DNA from: Thermococcus sp. LS1
Lineage (GTDB): Archaea; Methanobacteriota_B; Thermococci; Thermococcales; Thermococcaceae
Length of the DNA: 64,000 nt
Reading direction: 5' to 3'
Assembly: GCF_012027395.1 (NCBI RefSeq)
Contig: NZ_SNUJ01000002.1
Location: 496,001-560,000, forward strand
The position numbers and the translations under genes were made by a program. The notes beneath the pieces were generated by a model, which worked only from the letters and a program-made list of their open reading frames with translations, was not told the origin of the DNA and did not search any database. Positions 28,471 through 37,355 of this stretch are shown here, one piece after another (position 1 is the first letter of the stretch; each line of letters opens with the position of its first letter).

Positions 28471-29286
28471 TCAGGGAGTCCCAAAGAGATTGCTGACAAG
28501 CTGGCTCCAGTGCTGAGGATCAGCGGCTAGAAAGAGGGCGATTACACCAATGAAGAAGCTCAGAACTGCCAGCCGTCTTAAATATGAAAGCTCCAGCCCG
28601 CACAACATTGCTGGAAGTCTTGGAGAATAACCCGCTGTGAGCCTCGAAACGACCCCTGCAAGGACCATTCCAGTTATTATATCGTAGATCCAGTGGTGGC
28701 CAAGGAAGAGCGTCGTGAAGGGTATCAACAAGTTAAGGACAATGAGAGTCGCACCAATCTTCTCCTTCCGGTACTTCCAGAGGGTGATTATGTTGACCAT
28801 GGCGAACGTGTTGTGAAGGGAAGGCAGGACGAACTCCTGTCTGGTCAAATAGGTGTTCTCCGAGAGGTATCCGGGCAGGTTGTAGACCAGATGGGGCGCG
28901 TGGACGTGGACGATCAAATATATCGACCCTGCCACGGTGTAGGAGAGCAAGTATCTAATGAAAAGCTCATCAGAGGCTCCCAGATCCCTTTTGTAGAGGA
29001 GCAGATACGCAACGGCGAGGGCTATTGAGCCTGAAAAACCAAGGTAGTACACACCTTCAAAGAGCCAGTAGAGAAGCGGGAGGCTCTTTGTAAATTCGAT
29101 GAGGCCTATCACAAAATCCCTGGAGGTGAACGGGAGCTGCAGGAGGTAGTGAGTGACGTCGACGCTGTACCTGCCGAGAAAACCGTAAGCGAGCCCAAAG
29201 AGGAGCCACCCAAAGTAGCTTATAAAGAAGGCGTTTAGCCTCACGAGAACCTCCCAGTCGTTAGTGAGCTCCCGCAGCTTCAGCAT
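28471..29286 (-). CDS. PAP2-superfamily membrane phosphatase
   Basis: 271-residue protein with about six membrane helices. Acid phosphatase motifs appear as LPSLHNTFAMVN (core PSxH) and LGHHWIYDIITGM (HxxxD), similar to the PAP2_3/AUR1-like branch acting on lipid or inositol phosphates. The open frame extends 24 codons upstream, but GGGGGTAATACC before ATG 29286 and a TATA-like GTTAAATATC (about 29303-29312) select this start. It is divergent from the HAD gene and follows no operon partner. Confidence 0.85.
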   Translation of the reverse strand: MLKLRELTNDWEVLVRLNAFFISYFGWLLFGLAYGFLGRYSVDVTHYLLQLPFTSRDFVIGLIEFTKSLPLLYWLFEGVYYLGFSGSIALAVAYLLLYKRDLGASDELFIRYLLSYTVAGSIYLIVHVHAPHLVYNLPGYLSENTYLTRQEFVLPSLHNTFAMVNIITLWKYRKEKIGATLIVLNLLIPFTTLFLGHHWIYDIITGMVLAGVVSRLTAGYSPRLPAMLCGLELSYLRRLAVLSFFIGVIALFLAADPQHWSQLVSNLFGTP

Positions 29287-29423
29287 GGTATTACCCCCAG
29301 TGGTTAGATATTTAACTTTTTCGTCTTTAATTTTAACATTCGAGAGGTGAGTTGTCATTCTCAGTGGCGTTTAGAGTCCAAGCCCTTAAAAACTCTCCGA
29401 ACAAAGAGATGATGGTGAGATCA

Positions 29424-29870
29424 ATGGAGATTCCGGGCTACGGAGAGATAAAAGCTGAAACAGTAGTGTTCGACCTCAACGGCACCCTTGGCGTCAGCGG
29501 CCGGGTGGATGAAGAGGTAAAGCACCTCCTCGAGAGGTTGTCGGACAAGTACACCGTCGTCATTCTGAGCGCCGACACCTTCGGGACGCTGGAGGAAGAG
29601 TTCAAAGGCCTTCCAGTAAGGATCGAGCGCGTTAAAGATGGAAGCGAAAAACTCGAGAAGGCCATGGCCTATGGCTCCTACATAGCTGTGGGCAACGGGA
29701 ACAACGATGTGGCAATGCTTGAGAGCGCTGAACTGGCCTTCTGCATCATAGGGTCAGAAGGAGCGACCGTCGAAGCCCTCCTCGCAAGTGACATCGTTGT
29801 CAAAGATGTAAAAGACGCGATAGCGATGCTTCTCGATGATAGGAAGCTCACAGCGACACTGAGAGGGTGA
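29424..29870 (+). CDS. HAD-family phosphatase, soluble P-type ATPase-like
   Basis: 148-residue minimal HAD protein. DLNGTLGVSG is the nucleophile motif (second Asp replaced by Asn), VVILSADT is motif II, Lys in DGSEKLEKA is motif III and VGNGNNDVAML is motif IV. There is no cap domain; such small proteins resemble the phosphorylation domain of P-type ATPases. GGTGAGATCA before ATG 29424 sets the start, 24 codons inside the open frame. It precedes the IMPACT/YigZ gene by three bases. Confidence 0.85.
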   Translation: MEIPGYGEIKAETVVFDLNGTLGVSGRVDEEVKHLLERLSDKYTVVILSADTFGTLEEEFKGLPVRIERVKDGSEKLEKAMAYGSYIAVGNGNNDVAMLESAELAFCIIGSEGATVEALLASDIVVKDVKDAIAMLLDDRKLTATLRG

Positions 29871-29873
29871 GGT

Positions 29874-30490
29874 ATGGAATACAGGACGCTCAAGAGAGTG
29901 GGCACCGCTGAGCTCGTGGTCAAAAAGTCCGTCTTCATCGGCTACGCCTCACCGGCCAGCTCGGAAGAGGAAGCTAAAGCCTTCATAGGCAGGATAAAGG
30001 CTCATCACAACGATGCGACCCATAATGTCTCAGCCTACCTCATCAACGATGGGAAGAACTTCGCCGTTCGCTACGATGACGATGGCGAGCCTAAAGGCTC
30101 TGCCGGAAAGCCTGTCTTAAAGGTCATCCAGAACAAAGGCCTGAGCAACGTCGTTGTCGTTGTTACGCGCTACTTCGGCGGCATAAAGCTCGGCTACGGC
30201 GGGCTTGTTAAGGCTTACAGCGATGCGGCTAGCTTGGCCATAGATAAGGCTGGCATCGTCGAAATCTACGAAACCGAGCGTTTTGAGGTTACCCTCCCCT
30301 ACAACTCTTCCACGTTGTAAAGGAGACTGTTGAGAAGGCAGGCGGCAGAATAGTCGGAGAGGAATACGGCGGACTGGTTAAGTTCACGGTCGAGACGCGG
30401 AAGGGTGATGCCGAACCGCTGATGGAGCTTCTGACCGAAAAGACGCGCGGGAGGGTTAGACTAAGGCCCCTCTTCATGAGGAGCGTTTAG
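29874..30490 (+). pseudogene. yigZ: IMPACT/YigZ-family gene with a one-base frameshift
   Basis: The first 144 codons encode an intact UPF0029/IMPACT domain (KKSVFIGYASPASSEEEA, DDGEPKGSAGKPVL, VVVVTRYFGGIKLGYGGLV). After PYN at 30303-30305 the frame runs into SSTL-stop (30318-30320). Dropping to the next frame gives LFHVVKETVEKAGGRIVGEE and continues for 60 codons to TAG at 30490, which is the expected C-terminal DUF1949 domain. One C appears to be missing near 30305/30306. Either a genuine recent mutation or a sequencing error; the flanks show no other decay. The 3' end overlaps the convergent gene by 30 bases. Confidence 0.85.
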
Positions 30491-31345
30491 ACTCAGGAGC
30501 CGCCTCACTCTGTCCAACAGGTACCTGGCAAGTGCCACCGTAAGGGGTCTTCTAACGGCGTAGAACGTAACGCCTTCTTCAGTTTTTACTGCCTTCAGCT
30601 TGTACAGGTAAGGGTTCACTCCCCGCGATCTCAGGATTTCCTTCTCATACTTCAAGTGGGCCTCTATGACCAGGTCAAGGGCGTTTTCCTCCGCCGATTC
30701 ATAGCGCCTCTTCAGGGTCTCGGCGAATTCCCGACAGGTGGTTACCCCTTTCTCCAGCTCCTCGGGAAAGAGCCTATCCTCTATGGCCTCTCTTCGCCCC
30801 TTTCCGCTCATGGCCCGGCAGGCCTCTGCAACGATATCCCACTCCTCAAGGTCACATGCAGTGTTTATAACCATCTCCAGCCGCCAGTCCCTGTTTGAAC
30901 GTCCCTTTATGTGCCTCGCCCACTGGAGGGCCAGCATCAGCGCGTCACGGGCAAGCTTTGAGTTCTCTTTTCCGGCACACCTCGCAATGTCCAGGAGAAC
31001 CTCCACCTTGCTCTCCGGCTTTATAAGAACGTGGTGTCTCTCAAAGGACGTCTCCGCTCTTTCCGGACTGCATGAATCCAGATACTCCTTAAAAACAAAA
31101 ACGCGCCATCTCGCCCAATCGACGGAGTCCCCCATGAGGATGTCCACCACGACCAGTGCTTTCCTAAGATCGCCCCGCCGGGCGAAGTCCGCTGCAATCT
31201 CCACCACAAGAGAAGCCAGTTCTTCGCTCACATAGTCCGGAGGGAGTTCCCGTATCTTGGCGAGGGCCTCTTCGAACCTTCCACGGTCCACAAGGCTGTA
31301 GATTACCTGGTACGCCTCGGGTCCAGGGATGCTCTGCACGGTCAT
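30461..31345 (-). CDS. Helical-repeat protein (TPR-like), unknown
   Basis: 294 residues, almost all predicted helix, with TPR-like spacing (YSLVDRGRFEEALAKIREL, IAADFARRGDLRKALVVVDIL, TACDLEEWDIVAEACRAM). No catalytic motif, signal or membrane segment. Related proteins are seen mainly in Thermococcales. ATG 31345 lies about 25 bases after a TATA-like GATTTTTAAC (31365-31374), so the message is nearly leaderless. A scaffold role is likely from the repeats but its partners are unknown. Confidence 0.75.
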   Translation of the reverse strand: MTVQSIPGPEAYQVIYSLVDRGRFEEALAKIRELPPDYVSEELASLVVEIAADFARRGDLRKALVVVDILMGDSVDWARWRVFVFKEYLDSCSPERAETSFERHHVLIKPESKVEVLLDIARCAGKENSKLARDALMLALQWARHIKGRSNRDWRLEMVINTACDLEEWDIVAEACRAMSGKGRREAIEDRLFPEELEKGVTTCREFAETLKRRYESAEENALDLVIEAHLKYEKEILRSRGVNPYLYKLKAVKTEEGVTFYAVRRPLTVALARYLLDRVRRLLSLNAPHEEGP

Positions 31346-31368
31346 GGGCTGAGGGTGACCATCGGGAG

Positions 31369-34065
31369 TTAAAAATCTTGCCCTTTGTTGGGTTGTTTAA
31401 GTAATCTCTCCCACACCCTTATCGCCATCCACTTGTCAAGGAACTCATTGAAGGTGCCGCACTTCGGCGAGAGGACGCAGACCGGGCAGCCGTCTTTGCA
31501 TTCGCAGCCCTTCAGGTGCTCTAAACTCTTCTCCATCAGTTTTTCGGCGTTCTCGTAGAGTATTGGCGCCAGCCCAGCGCCGAACTCGTTGCCGTCGTAG
31601 ATGAAGACGAGGGGCCTTCCGATGTGGGGCGGATTGGGGAAGCTCGCGTAGCTGTAGCCGCCGAGCTCGCGTGAATCGACGTAGGTGAAGATGGGCGCTA
31701 TCTTGATAATGTTGTGCTCTATGGCGTGAAGGGCCGAGCCTATTCCATCCTTGCTGTCCACCATCTTCTTTATCGCAAAGGCCAGCTCCCCCTCGTTTAT
31801 TCCAAAACGCTGGAGGGCGTCGTCTATGGCCTTCCTGATGACGTGGCTCGTGGCACCGAGGTAGATGGGGAAGAGCTTCTTTCTGTCCAGGTTCTCGTAG
31901 AGGGTGAAAGCGAGGTCTTCCTTGCCTTTCTCTGCAGCTATGCCAAAAAATTCCCTGAACTCCTCGTTCGGAATCTCTCGTATCCAGTCGGGGAAGACGA
32001 GCCAGATTCCCTCGGTCTCGAATTCCCTAATGTGGGGCTCCTCGAACTCAACCCTGGCGAACCTTTCCCAGTTGAGTATCGAGAAGTCTTCGTCGGCCTT
32101 GACCCTCTCACCGTTCAGGGGGGAATAGATTTCGCCCTTCAGAACTCCCGCTTCCTTCAGCCTCATCAGTTCAGCCACGTAGTTGCCCACGTCGTTGCCC
32201 TTGATGGCGAAGCCAGTATAGATGTGCCTTACTCTGAGCCTGCCGAGGCCTATCTCTACGCCCTTATACGCTTTGCTTGCCGTTGTCTCAAGTATCTCTA
32301 CCTCCTCGCGTTTGCTCACGAATGTCTCCACGTCCCAGAGGCGATTTAACTGCCTGGCGAAGACGAAGTGGAACTTTCCAAGGGTTAAGCGCTCTCCTGA
32401 CATGTAAAGCTCCCCGCGGGAGAAGTAGGCCATTCCAGGGAGGAGTGAGCGGTGATACTCGTCGGCATCGACCTCCTCGATGAGGTAGCCCTTGATCTTG
32501 AGCCAGTTGACGAAGCGGAGAAGCTCTCCCATATCCCGCTTCTGCATCAGCTTCGCCCTTATCCAGGGCTCGTCCTTGACGAGGAAGAAGCTCTCGTCGG
32601 TGGCCGTCCGGAGAGAGGAGTAGCTGAAAGCGGGCCTCAGAGGTCTGACCTCGAGCTTGCCTGTTATTGGGTTCTTCCTGAGCGAGGCCCTGCGCTCTAT
32701 AACAAGCCTCTCCATCACCTTTCGCTCGAACTCGTCCAGTTCGTCCCACTCGATTACTCCTATTTCAGTGAGCAAATAGTGCAGGTGCTTTTCCGCTATG
32801 CGCTCGTTCTCCAGGTTGACTGGCATGTACTCGATTATGCCCTTCTCAAGCTTCTCGACGAGCTCATCGACGTGCTCCTTGTAGTAATAGTCGAGTCCGT
32901 TCTTCCTCAGGACGATACCGTTGATAGCCTCTCTGTCCGCTTTTCTCCCAGCCCTGCCAAAGCGCTGGATGAGCGAGAAGAGGCCGTCTGGTGGGATGCC
33001 ATAGTTTATCACTGCGTCCAAATCTCCGATGTCTATTCCCAGTTCGAGGGCGTTCGTGGTGAGTAAAACCAAAAGCCTTCCCTCCTTGAAGTCCCACTCT
33101 ATTTCCCAGCGGACGTTTTTTGGCAGTGTTCCCTTGTAGGTGCTCGTTTTCGTGAAAACCGGGGAGCCGAGCATGAAGCGCAGGAGCTTCTCGGTGCCCT
33201 TCCGCGAGTCGAAGAAGACAAGGGTTTTGATTCCTCTCCCCGCCAGCCTCTCGACGACCGCCCTGAGGAGCTGTCTCTCGTCGAGGTTCCTCGGCTCGAA
33301 GAGGATTAGGTACCTCCTCGGAAAGGGGTTTGTGGCCTCTCCCACGACCTCGAACTTGGTTTTGAAGAGGTTCTCGGCAAACTCCTTCGGATTCCTGAGC
33401 GTCGCGGAGAGGGCTATTATCTGGGGCTTAACTCCGAGGCGTTTCAGCCTGAAGGCCAGCCTGCGGAAGAGGTAGGCAGTGTTGCTGCCGAAGACGCCGC
33501 GGTAGGTGTGGAGCTCATCAACGACGAGGTAGCGGAGGTTCCGCAGGAGCCATTCGTAGTCCCGCCACCGCCTCAGGACGTTGTAGTGGAGCATGTCGGG
33601 GGTCGTGAATATCACGTTCGGCTTCTCGCGGAGTATCTTTCTCCTCTCCTCCCACGGGACGTCGCCAGTCAAGATACTCGCCGTCGGCATCTTTTCTGTG
33701 AGCCTGAAGAAGTGGAAGGCTTCGAGCGAGAACTTCTCATACTGGTTGTTGATAAGCGCGCGGGTGGGATAGATGAGAAGATACGTTGCGCGAGGATTCG
33801 AGAGATAAGAGTCAAAGATGGCAAGCCTGAAGATTTCGCTCTTTCCGCTCGCGGTTGGAGTGGTTACCACGATGTTTTTGCCGGAGTAGAGCTTCTCCAG
33901 CGCCTCGACCTGGTGACGGTAGAGGGTGAATCCCAGCTCGTTGAGGAGGGCATTTATCTCACGGTGGTTGAACCGGAAATCCGAGAAATCACCTTCCCTC
34001 GGTGGAAAAACGCTTACGTGGGCTATCTCGCCTTTGAGGTCTTTGAAGGCCTCGAATATGCTCAT
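31369..34065 (-). CDS. DEAD/DEAH-box helicase with DUF1998 zinc domain, Hrq1/MrfA-like
   Basis: 898-residue SF2 helicase. The chosen ATG gives MSIFEAFKDLKGEIAHV. Motifs: Q-like LYRHQVEAL, Walker A TPTASGKSE, VVDELHTYRG (DELH), SATLRNP, and the C-terminal RecA domain ending RFGRAGRKADRE. The DUF1998/MZB end has CECKDGCPVCVLSPKCG, a four-Cys metal site. This is the Hrq1/YprA(MrfA) layout, linked to DNA crosslink repair in fungi and Bacillus. A hundred further codons open upstream lie antisense to abce1 and are not helicase. TATA CTTTAAAAAG at about 34085-34095 sits 25 bases from the start. Confidence 0.92.
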   Translation of the reverse strand: MSIFEAFKDLKGEIAHVSVFPPREGDFSDFRFNHREINALLNELGFTLYRHQVEALEKLYSGKNIVVTTPTASGKSEIFRLAIFDSYLSNPRATYLLIYPTRALINNQYEKFSLEAFHFFRLTEKMPTASILTGDVPWEERRKILREKPNVIFTTPDMLHYNVLRRWRDYEWLLRNLRYLVVDELHTYRGVFGSNTAYLFRRLAFRLKRLGVKPQIIALSATLRNPKEFAENLFKTKFEVVGEATNPFPRRYLILFEPRNLDERQLLRAVVERLAGRGIKTLVFFDSRKGTEKLLRFMLGSPVFTKTSTYKGTLPKNVRWEIEWDFKEGRLLVLLTTNALELGIDIGDLDAVINYGIPPDGLFSLIQRFGRAGRKADREAINGIVLRKNGLDYYYKEHVDELVEKLEKGIIEYMPVNLENERIAEKHLHYLLTEIGVIEWDELDEFERKVMERLVIERRASLRKNPITGKLEVRPLRPAFSYSSLRTATDESFFLVKDEPWIRAKLMQKRDMGELLRFVNWLKIKGYLIEEVDADEYHRSLLPGMAYFSRGELYMSGERLTLGKFHFVFARQLNRLWDVETFVSKREEVEILETTASKAYKGVEIGLGRLRVRHIYTGFAIKGNDVGNYVAELMRLKEAGVLKGEIYSPLNGERVKADEDFSILNWERFARVEFEEPHIREFETEGIWLVFPDWIREIPNEEFREFFGIAAEKGKEDLAFTLYENLDRKKLFPIYLGATSHVIRKAIDDALQRFGINEGELAFAIKKMVDSKDGIGSALHAIEHNIIKIAPIFTYVDSRELGGYSYASFPNPPHIGRPLVFIYDGNEFGAGLAPILYENAEKLMEKSLEHLKGCECKDGCPVCVLSPKCGTFNEFLDKWMAIRVWERLLKQPNKGQDF

Positions 34066-34125
34066 GGGTTGAACTACGTCGCAACTTTTTAAAGGCCTTC
34101 CCAGTAGGGTAGGGCGGTGGTGAGA

Positions 34126-35901
34126 ATGAGAATCGCGGTCATCGATTATGAGAAGTGTAACCCTGACAAGTGCGGGCACTTCCTGTGTGAGCGCGTCTGC
34201 CCAGTCAATCGGATGGGTGGCGAGGCTATAATCATCGACGAGGAGAACTACAGGCCCATAATCCAAGAGGCAAGCTGTACCGGCTGTGGAATCTGCGTTC
34301 ACAAGTGCCCGTTCAACGCGATAACCATCGTGAACCTCCCGGAGGAGCTTGAAGAGGGCTGCGTCCACCGCTACGGCGTCAACGCCTTTGTGCTGTACCG
34401 CCTGCCGGTCGTCAAGGACGGTATGGTCGTCGGAATCCTTGGTCCAAACGGAACCGGTAAGACCACCGCGGTCAAGATACTCGCTGGCCAGCTCCTCCCG
34501 AACCTCTGCGGCGACAACGACAGCTGGGACAACGTTATTAGGGCCTTCCGCGGCAACGAGCTCCAGACCTACTTTGAGAGGCTGAAAAACAAGGAGATTA
34601 GACCCGTTGTCAAGCCCCAGTACGTCGATTTAATCCCCAAGGCAGTGAAGGGCAAGGTGAGAGACTTACTCAAGAGGGCAGACGAGATTGGAGCATTCGA
34701 TGAAGTTGTTGATGAGCTCGAGCTCAGGAACGTCCTCGACAGGAACATAGACCAGCTAAGCGGTGGTGAGCTGCAGAGGGTTGCAATAGCCGCGGCTCTG
34801 CTCAGGAATGCACACTTCTACTTCTTTGACGAGCCCTCCAGCTACCTCGATATACGACAGCGCCTCAAGGTCGCGAGGATAATAAGGAAGCTTGCCGACT
34901 CAGGAAAGGCCGTCTTAACTGTCGAGCACGACCTGGCGGTTCTCGACTACCTGAGCGACATAATCCACGTCGTCTACGGTAAGCCTGGCGCTTACGGTAT
35001 CTTCTCCCAGCCGAAGGGAACGAGGAACGGCATCAACGAGTTCCTCAGGGGTTACCTAAGAGACGAGAACGTTAGATTTAGGCCCTACGAGATACGCTTC
35101 ACCAAGTCCAGCGAGAGGCAGAGCCAGGCGAGCGAGATACTCGTTGAGTATCCGCGCCTCGTCAAGGACTACGGTGGGTTCAGACTGGAGGCCGAGCCAG
35201 GGACGCTCTACATGGGTGAAGTGGTTAGCATCGTTGGCCCAAACGGTATCGGTAAGACCACCTTCGTGAAGATGCTGGCCGGAGTGGAGAAGCCGACGGA
35301 GGGCGAGGTTGACTGGGAGCTCAAGGTCAGTTACAAGCCCCAGTACATCAAGGCAGACTATGAGGGAACGGTTTACGACCTCCTGAGCAAGATAGATGCC
35401 TCAAAGCTCCTCAGCAACTTCTACAAGACCGAGCTGTTAAACCCGCTGGGCATTCCAGACCTCTACGACAAGCAGGTGAACGAGCTGAGCGGTGGAGAGT
35501 TGCAGAGGGTCGCCATAACTGCGGCGCTCATACGCGATGCCGACCTCTACCTGCTCGACGAGCCCTCAGCCTACCTCGACGTCGAGCAGCGCTTGGCTGT
35601 ATCAAGGGCGATAAGGCACCTCATGGAAAAGGAAGGAAAGACTGCCCTCGTAGTAGAGCACGACGTCCTCATGATAGACTACATAAGCGACAGGATAATG
35701 GTCTTCGAGGGCGAGCCCGGAAAGTACGGTAAGGCTCTGCCACCGACGGGAATGCGCGAGGGAATGAACCGCTTCCTGGCCAGTGTGGGGGTAACCTTCA
35801 GGCGCGATCCTGATACTGGAAGGCCGAGGGCCAACAAGGAAGGAAGCGTCAAGGACAGGGAACAGAAGGAGATGGGGGAGTACTACTACGTCTCTCCCTG
35901 A
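34126..35901 (+). CDS. abce1: Ribosome recycling ATPase ABCE1 (RNase L inhibitor homologue)
   Basis: 591-residue twin-ATPase that splits archaeal ribosomes after termination. The N-terminal Fe-S domain has the unusual CNPDKCGHFLCERVCP cluster followed by CTGCGICVHKCP. Two nucleotide-binding domains carry GPNGTGKTT and GPNGIGKTT Walker A motifs, LSGGELQR signatures, and DEPSSYLD / DEPSAYLD Walker B motifs. The hinge segment is RFRPYEIRF. An in-frame GTG nine bases upstream belongs to the GGTGGTGA ribosome site; ATG 34126 gives the normal length. It is divergent from the helicase with a shared 60-base promoter gap. Confidence 0.97.
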   Translation: MRIAVIDYEKCNPDKCGHFLCERVCPVNRMGGEAIIIDEENYRPIIQEASCTGCGICVHKCPFNAITIVNLPEELEEGCVHRYGVNAFVLYRLPVVKDGMVVGILGPNGTGKTTAVKILAGQLLPNLCGDNDSWDNVIRAFRGNELQTYFERLKNKEIRPVVKPQYVDLIPKAVKGKVRDLLKRADEIGAFDEVVDELELRNVLDRNIDQLSGGELQRVAIAAALLRNAHFYFFDEPSSYLDIRQRLKVARIIRKLADSGKAVLTVEHDLAVLDYLSDIIHVVYGKPGAYGIFSQPKGTRNGINEFLRGYLRDENVRFRPYEIRFTKSSERQSQASEILVEYPRLVKDYGGFRLEAEPGTLYMGEVVSIVGPNGIGKTTFVKMLAGVEKPTEGEVDWELKVSYKPQYIKADYEGTVYDLLSKIDASKLLSNFYKTELLNPLGIPDLYDKQVNELSGGELQRVAITAALIRDADLYLLDEPSAYLDVEQRLAVSRAIRHLMEKEGKTALVVEHDVLMIDYISDRIMVFEGEPGKYGKALPPTGMREGMNRFLASVGVTFRRDPDTGRPRANKEGSVKDREQKEMGEYYYVSP

Positions 35902-36009
35902 TTCTGTGTTCTCTCCCTTTATTCTGCAGGAGATTACTCTTTTAAGGTTTTGATACTAGAGTATTCAATTGGCCAATCACCATACCGAAACTTTTTTAAA
36001 TGAAGCTAT

Positions 36010-36035
36010 CATATGTAATTTTAAAGTTACATATG
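36010..36035. promoter_or_regulatory. Palindromic operator copy 1 (CATATGTAA-N8-TTACATATG)
   Basis: Two perfect 9-base arms, 36010-36018 and 36027-36035, with an 8-base spacer. It begins about nine bases after the TATA box (ACTTTTTTAAATG, about 35989-36001) and covers the expected transcription start, the position for a repressor. The same site with the same spacing recurs at 39707-39732 and, weaker, at 41141-41166. The stretch ATACCGAAA before the TATA box is also shared with copy 2. Confidence 0.75.
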
Positions 36036-36046
36036 TGGTGATTCGT

Positions 36047-36157
36047 ATGAAATTGATGTTGAAAACCAAAGGAATGTCCCTTGACAGAGGCCTCCGCATT
36101 GAAACTCCAACAATTCCCACTCTCGGAACCATAAAATGCAAGGGGAGGTGCCGTTGA
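36047..36157 (+). CDS. 36-residue small basic protein, first gene of operon
   Basis: Short open frame from ATG 36047 with an excellent ribosome site (GGTGATTCGT) placed directly after operator copy 1. The product is MKLMLKTKGMSLDRGLRIE followed by TPTIPTLGTIKCKGRCR; it is basic and ends in a Cys-x3-Cys motif (CKGRC). The TGA overlaps the ATG of the membrane protein gene (TGATG), so the two are translationally coupled. It could be a true small protein, perhaps metal- or redox-sensitive, or a leader peptide controlling the next gene. Not recognised. Confidence 0.55.
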   Translation: MKLMLKTKGMSLDRGLRIETPTIPTLGTIKCKGRCR

Positions 36158-36870
36158 TGAAGTGGAAAGCGGCCCCGGCCTGGCTTAGGGGAATAATAGA
36201 CCTCGCACTAACGGTTGTTTTTATAGTGATCATCATTTCTGGAATAGCCCTGTATTTAGCACCCTCTGGAAGGATAGCAGATACATTGGGCTGGACTTTC
36301 CTAGGGCTTGACAAGGACACGTGGACCAACATCCACACATATTTCGGCTTTGCCATGGTAGGTCTCGTGGCGGCTCACCTGATAATAGGGTTCAAGAGCA
36401 TGATAACCATGCTCAGGATGGGCTTTAGGAAGACTAAGTGGAAGCCCATCGCTGCGCTGCTGCTCGTGTTCGCCCTCCTGGCAGCGGGGTTCTACGCTTA
36501 CGGCACCTTGATCGTAGAGGAAGAGAACACGGAAGACACTGAGGGCACCTACGACTACTTGGACTACCTCCCGAATGAGACCATCAACACCACATACACC
36601 TACGTTGAAATCACCGGAACGATGCTCAAGAGCTATACGCTACAACAGCTCGCGGATCTCTACGGCGTCCCTGCGGACGAGCTGGCCAAAGTCCTGAAGG
36701 AAGATTACGGCATCGAAGCAGAGCCCGACGAACTCCTTGAGACCATCGAGCTCAAGAACGGTCTAGACAGAGAGGTCTTCAAGGAAGAGCTCGCCGCGGC
36801 GATTGAGAAGCTCCTGGGTTTAAACACCCCCGTTGAAGGAAACGAAACAGCTGAAGGAGGTGAAAACTGA
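36157..36870 (+). CDS. DUF4405-like membrane protein with cytochrome b-type helices
   Basis: 237 residues. Three to four membrane helices: IIDLALTVVFIVIIISGIALYL, TYFGFAMVGLVAAHLIIGF and PIAALLLVFALLAAGFYAYG. Histidines NIHTYFGF and AAHLIIGF are spaced on one helix as in DUF4405/cytochrome b561-like proteins, so heme binding is possible. The external C-terminal part (about 120-237) is acidic and helical. GGAGGTG six bases upstream sets ATG 36157; the frame seven codons further up is rejected. Its TGA overlaps the next ATG. The operon is preceded by operator copy 1. Confidence 0.75.
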   Translation: MKWKAAPAWLRGIIDLALTVVFIVIIISGIALYLAPSGRIADTLGWTFLGLDKDTWTNIHTYFGFAMVGLVAAHLIIGFKSMITMLRMGFRKTKWKPIAALLLVFALLAAGFYAYGTLIVEEENTEDTEGTYDYLDYLPNETINTTYTYVEITGTMLKSYTLQQLADLYGVPADELAKVLKEDYGIEAEPDELLETIELKNGLDREVFKEELAAAIEKLLGLNTPVEGNETAEGGEN

Positions 36871-37094
36871 TGGGTCCCTACCTTCCCCAATCTTTTTACG
36901 CCGAAACTCCCGGCTACGTCGAGTACATGAATATAGCCCTGTGGCTCGTTCTCTTAGCAGTGGTTCTGTTCTCCATGTACTCCCTCCACAAGAGCCTTGC
37001 GGCCATAACCGAAGAGCTCCGGGGAATAAACGAGGCCGCAACGGAGCTTCGGAGGCAGACCGTCGAGGTGGAGAAGATACTCGAGGAAGTGTGA
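36870..37094 (+). CDS. Small one-helix membrane protein with coiled-coil tail (copy A)
   Basis: 74 residues: a short N-terminal segment, one membrane helix (NIALWLVLLAVVLFSMYSL), then a heptad-like helix (ITEELRGINEAATELRRQ to VEKILEEV). It resembles the product of 41486-41683 in order, length and tail sequence (KSLAAITEEL versus KTLGELKLEL, both ending K-L/I-LEEV). Start overlaps the stop of the DUF4405-like gene (TGATG). Probably oligomerises beside that membrane protein. No known family recognised. Confidence 0.75.
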   Translation: MGPYLPQSFYAETPGYVEYMNIALWLVLLAVVLFSMYSLHKSLAAITEELRGINEAATELRRQTVEVEKILEEV

Positions 37095-37301
37095 GGCGAG
37101 TGATGCTTTATTTTTAGCGCCCTGACACAATGGATGGTAGGTCCAAAGAGAAGGGCGAAATGCTTCCTCTTCCAGTTTTCTCTTCTGAAAAGGCACGTTA
37201 AACACAAATAAACGATGGCTAACGTTGTTTAACAGTGCCGACCAAAAAATCACAATAACCAGCTCAAGGCTAAACAAACTTGAATTTACACAGACGATTT
37301 C

Positions 37302-37330
37302 GTGAAAAAGGCTTAAATATGCCTTTTCAC
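37302..37330. promoter_or_regulatory. Palindrome enclosing the TATA box of the CWB2-like gene
   Basis: GTGAAAAAGGC (37302-37312) and GCCTTTTCAC (37321-37330) are inverted copies, apart from one extra A, separated by TTAAATAT, which is the TATA element of the downstream gene (ATG 37356). A bound dimer would block TBP access. The arms differ from the CATATGTAA motif, so a different regulator is likely. The rest of 37095-37301 holds no gene I can support. Confidence 0.55.
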
Positions 37331-37355
37331 ATAAGAATAACCGAGGTGATGTGAC

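Noticed and set aside
37095-37301. Possible C/D box RNA or small gene downstream of the coiled-coil gene
   Set aside because: GTGATGC and CTGA occur, but no matching second boxes, and no open frame with a ribosome site was found.
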